From UBA4717 sp045580165 (lineage in GTDB: Bacteria; Bacillota; Clostridia; Oscillospirales; CAG-272): a stretch of 14,523 bases of DNA. Shown here piece by piece: positions 1 to 6,382 of this stretch (position 1 is its first letter; every line of letters starts with the position of its first letter). The DNA lies in the NCBI GenBank assembly GCA_045580165.1, contig JAZNNG010000057.1:1-14523 (forward strand), written 5' to 3'. Made by a program: the position numbers and the translations under genes. Below the pieces are notes generated by a model. That model was not told where the DNA came from and made no database searches. It worked only from the letters and a program-made list of their open reading frames with translations.

Positions 1-38
1 TATTTCAAATCTCCACTCGGATTTCTACCAATGTCAGC

Positions 39-185
39 GGTATGGGTTGAGATTTTACGGGCGATTCGTGAATCGCCCCTACAAAACCTCACGCGCGCCT
101 TGCCTGCGGGGGCGTCCCCGCCCCTTTGGAAACCCTCGCGACACGTTTGTTTTTCACGCTATGTGAAATCGTGGGCGCATAATTT
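39..185. repeat. Direct repeat, copy A
   Basis: This stretch matches 262-440 in order: the GGTATGGG motif, GAGATTTTACGG, the GGGCGATTC palindrome, an ACGCGC block, the GCGCCTTGCCTGCGGG module, CGCGACAC, and the closing GTGGGCGCATAATTT. It is about 30 bp shorter than copy B, which carries an extra small hairpin. Confidence 0.8.
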
Positions 186-261
186 TGCTTTGCGATAAAA
201 TTTCAAGTATCACCGTAGGGGAGGGGTCTCCCCCTCCCGTCCCAATTTACACAGATAAACG

Positions 262-440
262 GGTATGGGTAGAGATTTTACGGGCGATTCGTGAATCGCC
301 CCTACAAATCCTGACGCGCTGTATGGGAGCCGACCCTTGTCGGCCGCGCGCCTTGCCTGCGGGGGCGTCCCCGCCCCTTTGGAATCCCCCCGCGACACAC
401 TTATTTACACGCTATATGCAGTCTGTGGGCGCATAATTTA
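262..440. repeat. Direct repeat, copy B, with an inserted hairpin
   Basis: Diverged second copy of 39-185. The main length difference is an extra module at about 320-345 containing the stem-loop GCCGAC-CCTT-GTCGGC (329-344), absent from copy A. This suggests palindromic modules are gained or lost inside a larger repeat. Confidence 0.75.
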
Positions 441-493
441 GAGATGAGATTTGCAATCTCAACCCATACCCGTTTGCTTGTGCGGATTTGAAC

Positions 494-561
494 GGGAGGA
501 TATTATCCTCCCCTACGAGCAAATTTCAAATCTCTTCGTAGGGCGGGGGCTTGCTCCCGCC
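494..561. repeat. Two adjacent GTAGGG-framed stem-loops
   Basis: The first stem-loop (494-512) is GGGAGGAT, a 3-nt centre, ATCCTCCC, followed by CCCTAC. The second (542-561) is GGCGGG pairing with CCCGCC, preceded by CGTAGGG. The stems differ but the outer frame is shared, as in the other modules of this region. No gene is attached to either. Confidence 0.65.
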
Positions 562-830
562 GTTTACAACGACATTTACAATCCAATCTCTATTTTTGTT
601 GAGAGAAAATTCCCCGTTCTTACGGAAGAAGCAAAACCCTCCTATACCAAACGATTTTGAAGCTGTTTCGTAGGGGTCAACGCCTCGGCGACCCGTTTGC
701 GAACGGCGGGCAGGTAGCACCCACAGGCAAACAGCGCGCGTAGTTTTGTAGCAAGTGAAATCTCAACCCGTACCCGAGCATTTCCCACAGATTAGGCGCG
801 CTTGGCGGTAGTGGGTCCCCAAGCAGAGCG

Positions 831-1042
831 CCGCGAATAGTGTTGTCGAGCAGTTTGAACAAGCATCCGTCCAATGTTGAGATAATGCTCCTAATAAAAC
901 AGATAAAATTAAGAGAGTGGACTAATTCCATCTCTTGCCCGCGCGAAGACCGCGTCTTTGCGCTGATTGAAGTTTTTGCGTCGATTTTTTTCAAAAAGCG
1001 GCATAAAACCCCTCAAACGCGTAAAGCCAACAAAATCCAACC
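831..1042. other. Gene-free stretch with a terminator-like hairpin
   Basis: No convincing gene. The only structure I see is an inverted repeat at 941-963 (10-bp arms GCGCGAAGAC and GTCTTTGCGC with one G-T pair, 3-nt loop), followed downstream by a T-rich stretch on the plus strand. A minus-strand open frame ending at 677 starts here but runs into repeat DNA. It may be relic coding sequence, but I do not recognise it. Confidence 0.4.
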
Positions 1043-1780
1043 TCACTCCAAGCCTCTCAGACTGCGGCGGAAATCGGATGGGGTTTTTCCGGTGTGATAG
1101 GAAAAGAATTTTGTGAAGTGGTTAGGCTCGGAAAAGCCCGACATTTGCGCGACGGTATTGACGTTGAAGTCGGAAAACTCGAGGAGTGCGGCGGCGTACG
1201 CCACCTTCCTTTCGTTTATATACGCCTTTATGCTCTTGCTTGTCGCGGCGGAAAACACACGGCTGATATGGCTTCGGTTGTAACCCATCGCCTCGGCGAT
1301 AGCGTCGACCTCGACCTCCTCGCCGATATGCGTATCAACGTAGCGCTTTATAAAGTCAACCACCTCTCTCTGCTTGCTTTCAAGCGTATCGGTAATGATC
1401 ACGAGGCTGAGCGCGGTGTCGAAGATCGCGTTTTCGACCACCCTTACGCTCTCTCCCTCGGCAAAAAGCTCGGCGAGCATCGCGCGCACCGAGTCGGGCG
1501 ATTCGGGAGTCAGTACGTTTTTGGTGTCAAGCGCGATTCTGCGCTCCATAAGAAAGCCGATCTCATAAAGCTCAATACCGTTTTCATCCGAGCTTGCCGC
1601 GCTTACCCTGTCGTTTCTGTCAACAATGAACGCCTGTCCTGCCCTCACACGCGAGGTCTTCTGGCGCACGTTTATTTTAAGCTCCCCGCGCGCCACGAAA
1701 AAAAGACGGAAGCAGTCCCTTGCTCCCGCCGCGTGACGCCAGCGCTCGTTCGTATCTATTCTGAATTTGTAGTTTATCAT
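1043..1780 (-). CDS. AraC-family transcriptional regulator
   Basis: A 245-residue transcription factor. The N-terminal half reads as a small cupin-like sensing domain (FRLFFVARGELKINV, then RAGQAFIVDRND). The C-terminal ~100 residues carry the paired helix-turn-helix of AraC/XylS proteins: a first HTH around EVDAIAEAMGYNRSHISRVF and a second around NVNTVAQMSGFSEPNHFTKF, followed by the typical GKTPSDFRR end. Such proteins usually sense a small ligand, often a sugar, and control adjacent catabolic genes. I start at the ATG at 1780 because a purine-rich GAGAGA lies just upstream and the leader from the predicted transcription start fits. The in-frame GTG at 1813 would sit about 11 nt from that start with no SD. 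The nearest genes (SGNH hydrolase, antiporter) are possible targets, but nothing proves this. Confidence 0.9.
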   Translation of the reverse strand: MINYKFRIDTNERWRHAAGARDCFRLFFVARGELKINVRQKTSRVRAGQAFIVDRNDRVSAASSDENGIELYEIGFLMERRIALDTKNVLTPESPDSVRAMLAELFAEGESVRVVENAIFDTALSLVIITDTLESKQREVVDFIKRYVDTHIGEEVEVDAIAEAMGYNRSHISRVFSAATSKSIKAYINERKVAYAAALLEFSDFNVNTVAQMSGFSEPNHFTKFFSYHTGKTPSDFRRSLRGLE

Positions 1781-1830
1781 TTGTTTTCTCTCTGAAATAT
1801 CACAAAATCTCACTTTTCAGCGGTGACTTT

Positions 1831-1859
1831 ATTATATACCCTGCGAGTTCAAAAGTCAA
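1831..1859 (-). promoter_or_regulatory. Sigma-A promoter for the AraC gene
   Basis: On the minus strand, TTGACT (1859-1854) is separated by exactly 17 bp from TATAAT (1836-1831). Transcription should start near 1824, giving a leader of about 44 nt to the ATG at 1780. The -35 box lies inside the last codons of the Spo0A-like gene, so the AraC gene can be transcribed independently of its upstream neighbour. Confidence 0.75.
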
Positions 1860-2607
1860 TAGTCGCGTGATATTTCAGATTATTTTCGCCGGCTTGTCCG
1901 AGCACAAGCTTGGTTTTTGCGCCGATAGCCGCAAGAAGCTCACTGTTTGTCGGGCATTTCGTGCTGTTCCAGCCGATATATCTGTTAAAGCGACGAAAGC
2001 CTCCGCGTGACCACGCGGCAGACACGGCACTTCTTATGCTTCTCTCCACCGCGTACGCGGTGGTTTTGTTTTTCTTCGCAATATCGGGATAGATGTCCTT
2101 GGTTATCATTTCACCGTCGGGCAGCTGCAAAGCCGTCAAAATATAGTTATAACCCTTGTGCGCCCGATTAAATCCAAGACCGTCGAGAGTATCACGGGCG
2201 GCATACGCCGCGCCGTCTTGCTCTTTACAAAAGCCGATAAGTATTTCCTCGCGCACAAGCGAAAGTATATACTCAAAATCCTCTTTCCCCTTGACACATT
2301 TTGCGCATCCGGCAAATCCGCAGTCTCCTTCGGGAGAGCATCCGTCGTAGGTGAGTATAAATCTCGCCCTCGGACAAACTCCGACACTATTCCCTCTTTT
2401 TGTCGCAGACAAAAGATCGGAATATCTTAACCTGTTTCCGTGCGCTACTATAACGCGTCCCGAGCAGGAGTCGCAATCGTCGCATACCAAAGGCAGCGAG
2501 TCGACAACGCTTACGCTTTCGACTCCGCTTGATATGAGATATTCTTTTAGTTTGTTTGTGTAACTTACTTGTGAGCTTAATATAATAACGTCAGGTGTCA
2601 TAGTCAT
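1849..2607 (-). CDS. Spo0A-C domain regulator with a cysteine-rich, aspartate-less receiver-like half
   Basis: 252 residues. The C-terminal ~105 residues match the Spo0A DNA-binding domain: GYNYILTALQ, then ITKDIYPDIAKKNKTTAYAV, ERSIRSAVSAAWSRGG, and KCPTNSELLAAIGAK. In sporulating Firmicutes this domain binds 0A boxes. The N-terminus starts like a receiver (DVIILSS at 6-12, a first helix at ~15-28). However, the strand where the phospho-aspartate should be reads RVIVAHG, with no Asp. Instead there are two cysteine groups, C42/C45/C48 and C90/C96/C101/C104, plus C78 and C127, suggesting a metal, Fe-S or redox site. It is therefore probably not a phosphorelay target and is not Spo0A itself. 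The start has no SD: it directly follows the T-run of the preceding terminator, and an in-frame TAA 9 nt upstream of the ATG excludes a longer protein. Domain call firm; function unknown. Confidence 0.85.
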   Translation of the reverse strand: MTMTPDVIILSSQVSYTNKLKEYLISSGVESVSVVDSLPLVCDDCDSCSGRVIVAHGNRLRYSDLLSATKRGNSVGVCPRARFILTYDGCSPEGDCGFAGCAKCVKGKEDFEYILSLVREEILIGFCKEQDGAAYAARDTLDGLGFNRAHKGYNYILTALQLPDGEMITKDIYPDIAKKNKTTAYAVERSIRSAVSAAWSRGGFRRFNRYIGWNSTKCPTNSELLAAIGAKTKLVLGQAGENNLKYHATIDF

Positions 2608-2610
2608 AAA

Positions 2611-2645
2611 AAAGGCTTACCGCGCCTTTGCTACGGTAAGCCTTT
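2611..2645 (-). terminator. Intrinsic terminator after the SGNH hydrolase gene
   Basis: A perfect 12-bp stem (2611-2622 with 2634-2645, AAAGGCTTACCG and its complement) with an 11-nt loop. It begins 4 nt past the stop of the SGNH gene and is followed on the minus strand by a run of six T. The last T immediately precedes the ATG of the Spo0A-like gene. Confidence 0.85.
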
Positions 2646-2649
2646 GCGT

Positions 2650-3666
2650 TCATTTAAGTAGTCTGTCTATTTCTGTTTTAAGTCCGTTGAAATATGCCTC
2701 AAAGCCCTTTTCGTTCGGGTGAACGATCGGAAGGTCACCGAAGTAGGACTTATCGTGCGGAACGAAATCAAAGCCGTATATGAAGTGAACTCCGACTCTT
2801 TCTGCACAAGCCTTTATCGTATCGGATATTTCGGAGAAGCTTTCAAACTCGCCGTTACGGCTATTGCCGCAATCAGCTCTCCAGATCGGGCTTATTGCAA
2901 AGATCTCGGCTTTCGGGTAATTCGCCTTGATGCTTTTAAGGAAATTCTCGCAATCTCCCTCAAACGCCGACTTAAATGCGTGGTTAAAATCGTTCGAGCC
3001 GTACGCAACCGTGATATAATCGGGGTCGATATCGTTCTTTATATCGGCAAGACCGGGTCTGTATATCTCTCCGCCGATGCCCTTATTGTAAAGCTCGGCG
3101 TCAAGGTGGCGGGCGAGTCTTGCAATATACGAGCGCGAGGGATGGAGCGTATCGTAGCCGTGAGTGATGGAGTCACCGTAAGCAAGGAGAGTCTTCGGAA
3201 GCTTTACGGGCTCAACGAAGCTTGCACCTACAAGCTCAAGCTCCCGTGTAACCGCGTAGCTTGAAAACGGGAACACAATGCGTACCGTCTTTGTGCCGTC
3301 GCCAAGCTCAAAAGACTTTTCGTAAGAGCCGAGCTCGAATTTGGTCTGCGCGTAGCCTGTCTGCTCAAGGTCGTCGGGAAAATTCTTCATTTCACCGAAG
3401 AACTCACCGTTAACGTAAATATCAAACGAGAAAAACGAGCGTGTGGATGCGGTGGACATTGACACTGCAAGCTTCATTGCCTCGGCATCTGTTTTGAATT
3501 CAAGCTGAACGCCTGCCGTTGCAAAAACCTTAGAATAGGTATCGAGAGTCTTGTAAAAATCCATTTCCTCACTGTTAAAGCGGAAGAATCTGATACCGTC
3601 GGCATCCTCTCTTACCTCAAGGGCGCCTTGAGTTATGCTTTTTATTTGTTCCAAATTAAGCTTCAT
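2650..3666 (-). CDS. SGNH/GDSL hydrolase with N-terminal beta-sandwich (probable carbohydrate esterase)
   Basis: 338 residues. The C-terminal half is a canonical SGNH hydrolase: block I LLAYGDSITHG (Ser166), block II glycine in NKGIGG (~198), block III AYGSNDF (Asn225), and block V Asp311 with His316 in DLPIVHPNEKG. The N-terminal ~150 residues look like a beta-sandwich with FDIYVNG (81-87), the same motif as in the second SGNH protein (5150-6193). Together this resembles acetyl-esterase families acting on plant or host glycans. There is no signal peptide, so it would act in the cytoplasm on imported oligosaccharides; the substrate is inferred only from family type. It starts 19 bp after the antiporter gene with SD CGGAGAAG in the gap, so the two are likely co-transcribed, and it ends at a strong terminator. 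Confidence 0.88.
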   Translation of the reverse strand: MKLNLEQIKSITQGALEVREDADGIRFFRFNSEEMDFYKTLDTYSKVFATAGVQLEFKTDAEAMKLAVSMSTASTRSFFSFDIYVNGEFFGEMKNFPDDLEQTGYAQTKFELGSYEKSFELGDGTKTVRIVFPFSSYAVTRELELVGASFVEPVKLPKTLLAYGDSITHGYDTLHPSRSYIARLARHLDAELYNKGIGGEIYRPGLADIKNDIDPDYITVAYGSNDFNHAFKSAFEGDCENFLKSIKANYPKAEIFAISPIWRADCGNSRNGEFESFSEISDTIKACAERVGVHFIYGFDFVPHDKSYFGDLPIVHPNEKGFEAYFNGLKTEIDRLLK

Positions 3667-3685
3667 TTATTCTTCTCCGATAAAA

Positions 3686-4972
3686 TTACTTTGCGGCTTC
3701 CTTGGCTTTCTTATGCTCTTCTCTTGCGCTTACCTTGCCCTCGGGCTGTATTTCGCCTGCCTTGAGAAGCGCTATCTTTGTAAGGAAGGGGCCGACAAGC
3801 TCATATATAAGCACGGAGAACAGAGTAATGTTTGCGACAAGCGCACCGGGCTCGCCGAGAGCCTCTGCCTTGATCGCCATACCGAGTGCAACGCCTGCCT
3901 GAGGAAGAAGCGTTACACCGAGGTACTTTACGATGTTGGGGTCGCACTTGGTAGCCTTGGCGCTTCCGTACGCACCGAAATACTTTCCGAGAGAACGGAA
4001 AACTATATAAACTATACCGATGATTACAACAGTGTAGTCCTTGAACACGGAAAGCTCAAGCTCAGCACCGCTTATCACGAAGAAAAGTATGAAGAGAGGC
4101 GCTGTCCAACGGTCAACTCTGTCCATAAGCTCTTCCGAAAAATCGCAGTAGTTGCAGAACACGGTTCCGAGCATCATACATACGAGAAGTGACGAGAAGG
4201 CGATGTGAACGCCGCCAACATGGAATTCCATCATAGAGAGCGCAACGGTAAGCAATACAAATGTTACCGACATTGCAAGTCTCTTTGAGCGAGAATGGAA
4301 GAACTTTTCAAAGTATGTAAACAAAAGGCCCATAACGAAGCCGAGCGCAAGAGAAAGAATTACCTCGAGAAGCGGCTCAACTATTACCGAAAGAAGATCT
4401 ATCTGTCCCTGCATAAGCGCCTTTGCAACACCGAAGGACACCGCGAAAAGCACGAGTCCGACTGCGTCGTCAAGAGCAACGACGGGGAGAAGTATGTCTG
4501 TAAGCGGACCCTTTGCCTTGTACTGACGTACGACCATAAGGGTAGCCGCAGGTGCGGTTGCGGAAGCAACTGCGCCGAGAACGATAGCCGTGGGAAGCGG
4601 AAGCTTGTCGGGCATAAGGAAGTGGAGTCCGATGAGCGCCGCATCAACGAAAAGCGATGCAATGACTGCCTGGATAATACCGATGACCGTAGCCTGACGT
4701 CCTATCTTCTTGAGCTGAGAAAGTCTGAACTCGTTACCGATAGAAAACGCAATAAATCCGAGCGCAACGTCGGGAATGATAGAATAGGTCTTAATGTCAT
4801 CCATACTGATAAATCCGAGTCCCTTAACACCGAGCGCGCCGAGAAGGTACGGACCGATCACGATACCTGCTACAAGGTATGCGGTAACTGCGGGGAGCTT
4901 TACGAGCTTTGCAAGTCTTGAGAGCATAAGTCCCGCAAATAAAGCTATTGATAAGCTTAAAAGTGACTGCAT
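3686..4972 (-). CDS. CPA2-type cation:proton antiporter
   Basis: A 428-residue polytopic membrane protein with about 12-13 hydrophobic segments and a charged cytoplasmic tail (EGKVSAREEHKKAKEAAK). It matches the Na+/H+ exchanger domain of the CPA2/Kef-NapA group. The opening segments (KLPAVTAYLVAGIVIGP) are typical. TAPAAT (139-144) fits the unwound-helix region, and LDDAVGL (Asp168-Asp169) fits the paired aspartates of electrogenic CPA2 exchangers. No RCK/TrkA-N domain is fused, unlike long KefB/C proteins. Likely role: Na+ or K+/H+ exchange for pH and ion homeostasis; the ion is not deducible. A strong SD (GGAGGAA) and sigma-A promoter lie upstream. It is the first gene of a probable two-gene operon with the SGNH hydrolase. 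Confidence 0.92.
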   Translation of the reverse strand: MQSLLSLSIALFAGLMLSRLAKLVKLPAVTAYLVAGIVIGPYLLGALGVKGLGFISMDDIKTYSIIPDVALGFIAFSIGNEFRLSQLKKIGRQATVIGIIQAVIASLFVDAALIGLHFLMPDKLPLPTAIVLGAVASATAPAATLMVVRQYKAKGPLTDILLPVVALDDAVGLVLFAVSFGVAKALMQGQIDLLSVIVEPLLEVILSLALGFVMGLLFTYFEKFFHSRSKRLAMSVTFVLLTVALSMMEFHVGGVHIAFSSLLVCMMLGTVFCNYCDFSEELMDRVDRWTAPLFILFFVISGAELELSVFKDYTVVIIGIVYIVFRSLGKYFGAYGSAKATKCDPNIVKYLGVTLLPQAGVALGMAIKAEALGEPGALVANITLFSVLIYELVGPFLTKIALLKAGEIQPEGKVSAREEHKKAKEAAK

Positions 4973-5028
4973 TTTTATTTCCTCCGAATAAAAAAATCAT
5001 ATTTTCAAGTGTTATTAGTCCAATGATT

Positions 5029-5057
5029 ATAATAATACTTTGATCCCCTTTTGTCAA
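5029..5057 (-). promoter_or_regulatory. Sigma-A promoter for the antiporter operon
   Basis: Minus strand: TTGACA (5057-5052), a 17-bp spacer, and TATTAT (5034-5029). The start near 5022 gives a leader of about 50 nt ending in the SD GGAGGAA. It is one half of a divergent pair with 5092-5120. Confidence 0.75.
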
Positions 5058-5091
5058 GGCAAAAAGCGACTAAAAAAGCTCCGGTTTTGCA

Positions 5092-5120
5092 TTGACATTA
5101 GTACACTTTTGTGATAAAAT
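5092..5120 (+). promoter_or_regulatory. Sigma-A promoter for the second SGNH hydrolase gene
   Basis: Plus strand: TTGACA (5092-5097), a 17-bp spacer, and TAAAAT (5115-5120). The start near 5127 leads after a short leader to the SD AAAGGTG (5136-5142), 7 nt before the ATG at 5150. Only 34 bp separate its -35 box from the -35 box of the opposite promoter. Confidence 0.75.
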
Positions 5121-5149
5121 TTATAAAACTCTCCTAAAGGTGTGGAAAT

Positions 5150-6193
5150 ATGAGTAATATTGACGATATTGACAAGAATTTCAAGGTCGAAACGGGTATT
5201 AAACAAGAGGGGATAAAATACTATAACCCCGAGGAGAAGCCCTTTAAGATATACGGTGTTTTCCGCGAAGCAGACAAGCTCAGACGTCTTCCGAAGGCGG
5301 TCGGTGAAGCCGTAAACGAGGGAGTGCTCCTCCTCGGCGCTCATACCGCCGGCGGACGCATCCGCTTCAGAACTGACAGTAAATATATCGCTCTCGTTGC
5401 AAGAATTGCCGCAGGCAGAATGCCTCACTTCGCATTTACGGGCTCTGCGGGCTTTGATATTTATATTGACGGCGGATATATTTCAACATACGTTCCGACT
5501 GTTGACGTAACGGGGCACGTTGAGGGAATAAAGACCTTCCCCGACTCCAAAATGCGTGATGTTACCATACACATGCCGCTTTACAGCAGCGTGTATGAGC
5601 TTTATATCGGTCTCGACGAGAACGCGTCAGTTGAAGAAGCCGCGCCGTACAAGGTGGAAAATCCCATCGTCTACTACGGCTCGTCCATAACACAGGGCGG
5701 ATGCGCGTCGCGTCCCGGTATGGCTTACCAGAACATCGTGTCACGCCACTTTGACTGCGACCATATAAACCTCGGATTCTCGGGCTCGGCAAAGGGTGAG
5801 GAGGCTATGGCAAACTACATAGCGGGACTTGAAATGTCCGCGTTTGTACTTGACTACGACCACAACGCACCGAACGTCGAGCATCTTGACGCAACGCACG
5901 AGAGATTCTTTAAGATAATCAGAAAAGCTCATCCCACTCTTCCCGTAATAATGATGCCGAGACCTGCAATTTTCAAATGCAACGATGACGACAGACGCCG
6001 CGCGGTTATTGAAAAGACCTACAACCACGCGCGTGCCGCGGGAGACGAGAACGTCTACTACATCAGCAGCGCCGAGCTTTGCGCCCTCTGCGGCACCGAA
6101 GGCACTGTTGACGGCTGCCACCCCACCGATCTCGGCTTTGCTTCAATGGCAAAAGCGGTCATCGAAGCTATTGAGAAAAACCATATACTGTAA
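5150..6193 (+). CDS. SGNH/GDSL hydrolase, GxDLY plus Lipase_GDSL_3 type
   Basis: 347 residues in two domains. The N-terminal ~170 residues form a beta-sandwich containing GFDIYIDG (101-108), matching the GxDLY-type domain. The hydrolase half begins with IVYYGSSITQGG (nucleophile in G177-S178-S179), has a LGFSGSAKG glycine block (208-216), and ends with VDGCHPTDLGF (Asp321, His324). The usual block III GxND is replaced by LDYDHNAP (234-241), which is characteristic of this subfamily rather than a defect. Probable cytoplasmic esterase, perhaps a sugar deacetylase; no signal peptide. Its own promoter and SD precede it. It shares the two-domain plan with the hydrolase at 2650-3666 across the divergent promoter region, suggesting an old duplication or two steps of one glycan pathway. 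Confidence 0.9.
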   Translation: MSNIDDIDKNFKVETGIKQEGIKYYNPEEKPFKIYGVFREADKLRRLPKAVGEAVNEGVLLLGAHTAGGRIRFRTDSKYIALVARIAAGRMPHFAFTGSAGFDIYIDGGYISTYVPTVDVTGHVEGIKTFPDSKMRDVTIHMPLYSSVYELYIGLDENASVEEAAPYKVENPIVYYGSSITQGGCASRPGMAYQNIVSRHFDCDHINLGFSGSAKGEEAMANYIAGLEMSAFVLDYDHNAPNVEHLDATHERFFKIIRKAHPTLPVIMMPRPAIFKCNDDDRRRAVIEKTYNHARAAGDENVYYISSAELCALCGTEGTVDGCHPTDLGFASMAKAVIEAIEKNHIL

Positions 6194-6198
6194 ATCTC

Positions 6199-6227
6199 TT
6201 GACTATTTCGCGGTTTGGTGATATAAT
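6199..6227 (+). promoter_or_regulatory. Strong sigma-A promoter with extended -10
   Basis: TTGACT (6199-6204), exactly 17 bp, then TATAAT (6222-6227), preceded by TGA to make a TGn extended -10. This is among the best promoters in the window, only 5 nt after the stop of the SGNH gene. Transcription should start near 6234, just ahead of an SD. It drives the small unit 6234-6352 and is the only promoter I can see for the ADP-ribosylglycohydrolase gene. Confidence 0.85.
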
Positions 6228-6248
6228 TGATTCAAAGAGGTGATCTAA

Positions 6249-6338
6249 GTGCGACTCGGATATGCAAAAAATTATAAAATTGCGTGTTCGGAGTATAACT
6301 GCACCCACCTTACAATAAAAGCAAAAATGCCGGAGTGA
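6249..6338 (+). CDS. 29-codon leader ORF or small RNA unit
   Basis: A short open frame begins at GTG 6249 behind the SD AGAGGTGAT (about 6235-6243), a few bases after the predicted transcription start. It encodes 29 residues starting MRLGYAKNYKIACSEYN and ending KAKMPE. Its TGA (6336-6338) lies in the loop of the terminator hairpin, so promoter, SD, ORF and terminator form a transcript of about 118 nt. I do not recognise the peptide, and it shows no run of a single amino acid as in classical attenuators. Two readings fit: a leader peptide whose translation disrupts the terminator and lets polymerase reach the next gene, or a small RNA with an exposed C-rich CCCACCTT segment (6303-6311) that could pair with Shine-Dalgarno sequences. 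AGGTG in the SD could also pair with CACCT in cis. Confidence 0.45.
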   Translation: MRLGYAKNYKIACSEYNCTHLTIKAKMPE

Positions 6339-6352
6339 TCCGGCATTTTTTA
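6323..6352 (+). terminator. Perfect intrinsic terminator upstream of the ADP-ribosylglycohydrolase gene
   Basis: A 12-bp perfect stem (6323-6334 with 6339-6350, AAAAATGCCGGA and complement) closed by the 4-nt loop GTGA, a GNRA loop, with a T-run at the 3' side. It ends about 30 bp before the next start codon. The GTG of the loop is in frame with the downstream gene but is not its start. Confidence 0.9.
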
Positions 6353-6382
6353 ATTTCTTTCACTTTCAAGGAGGACTTATTT

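Larger units (their letters stand above)
1..830. repeat. Repeat-rich non-coding region made of short palindromic modules
   Basis: I see no credible gene here; the open frames run through repeats. The region is a mosaic of stem-loops, many framed by GTAGGG on one side or CCCTAC on the other: 59-78 and 282-301 (GGGCGATTC, 2-nt centre, GAATCGCCC), 106-121 and 359-374 (GCGGGG/CCCCGC), about 216-239 (G-rich/C-rich), 494-512, 542-561, and about 673-695. A second recurring motif, GTATGGGTTGAGATTT or its complement, occurs near 40, 263, 456 and 757 in both orientations. Similar GTAGGGG-bounded palindromes are, to my knowledge, scattered between genes in many gut Clostridia. The spacing is irregular, so this is not a CRISPR array. 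Confidence 0.8.

Noticed and set aside
1..800. CRISPR array
   Set aside because: Repeats are irregular in spacing, size and orientation, and there are no constant-length spacers and no cas genes.
677..994. Minus-strand 105-codon open frame
   Set aside because: Half of it runs through repeat DNA and no family is recognisable; no convincing SD. It could be a relic but is not supported as a gene.
1094..1795. Long plus-strand open frame opposite the AraC gene
   Set aside because: It is the antisense shadow of a clear AraC-family protein; no SD, no recognisable domain, odd composition.
2719..3264. Plus-strand open frame opposite the SGNH gene
   Set aside because: The opposite strand encodes complete SGNH motifs; this frame has no domain or ribosome site.
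4295..4921. Plus-strand open frame rich in Cys, Lys and Glu
   Set aside because: It is the antisense of antiporter membrane segments; its composition is an artefact of complementing hydrophobic codons.
6335..6382. Upstream GTG start for the ADP-ribosylglycohydrolase gene
   Set aside because: The GTG lies in the loop of a terminator; the ATG at 6383 has a perfect SD and begins the conserved MLGAIIGD motif.
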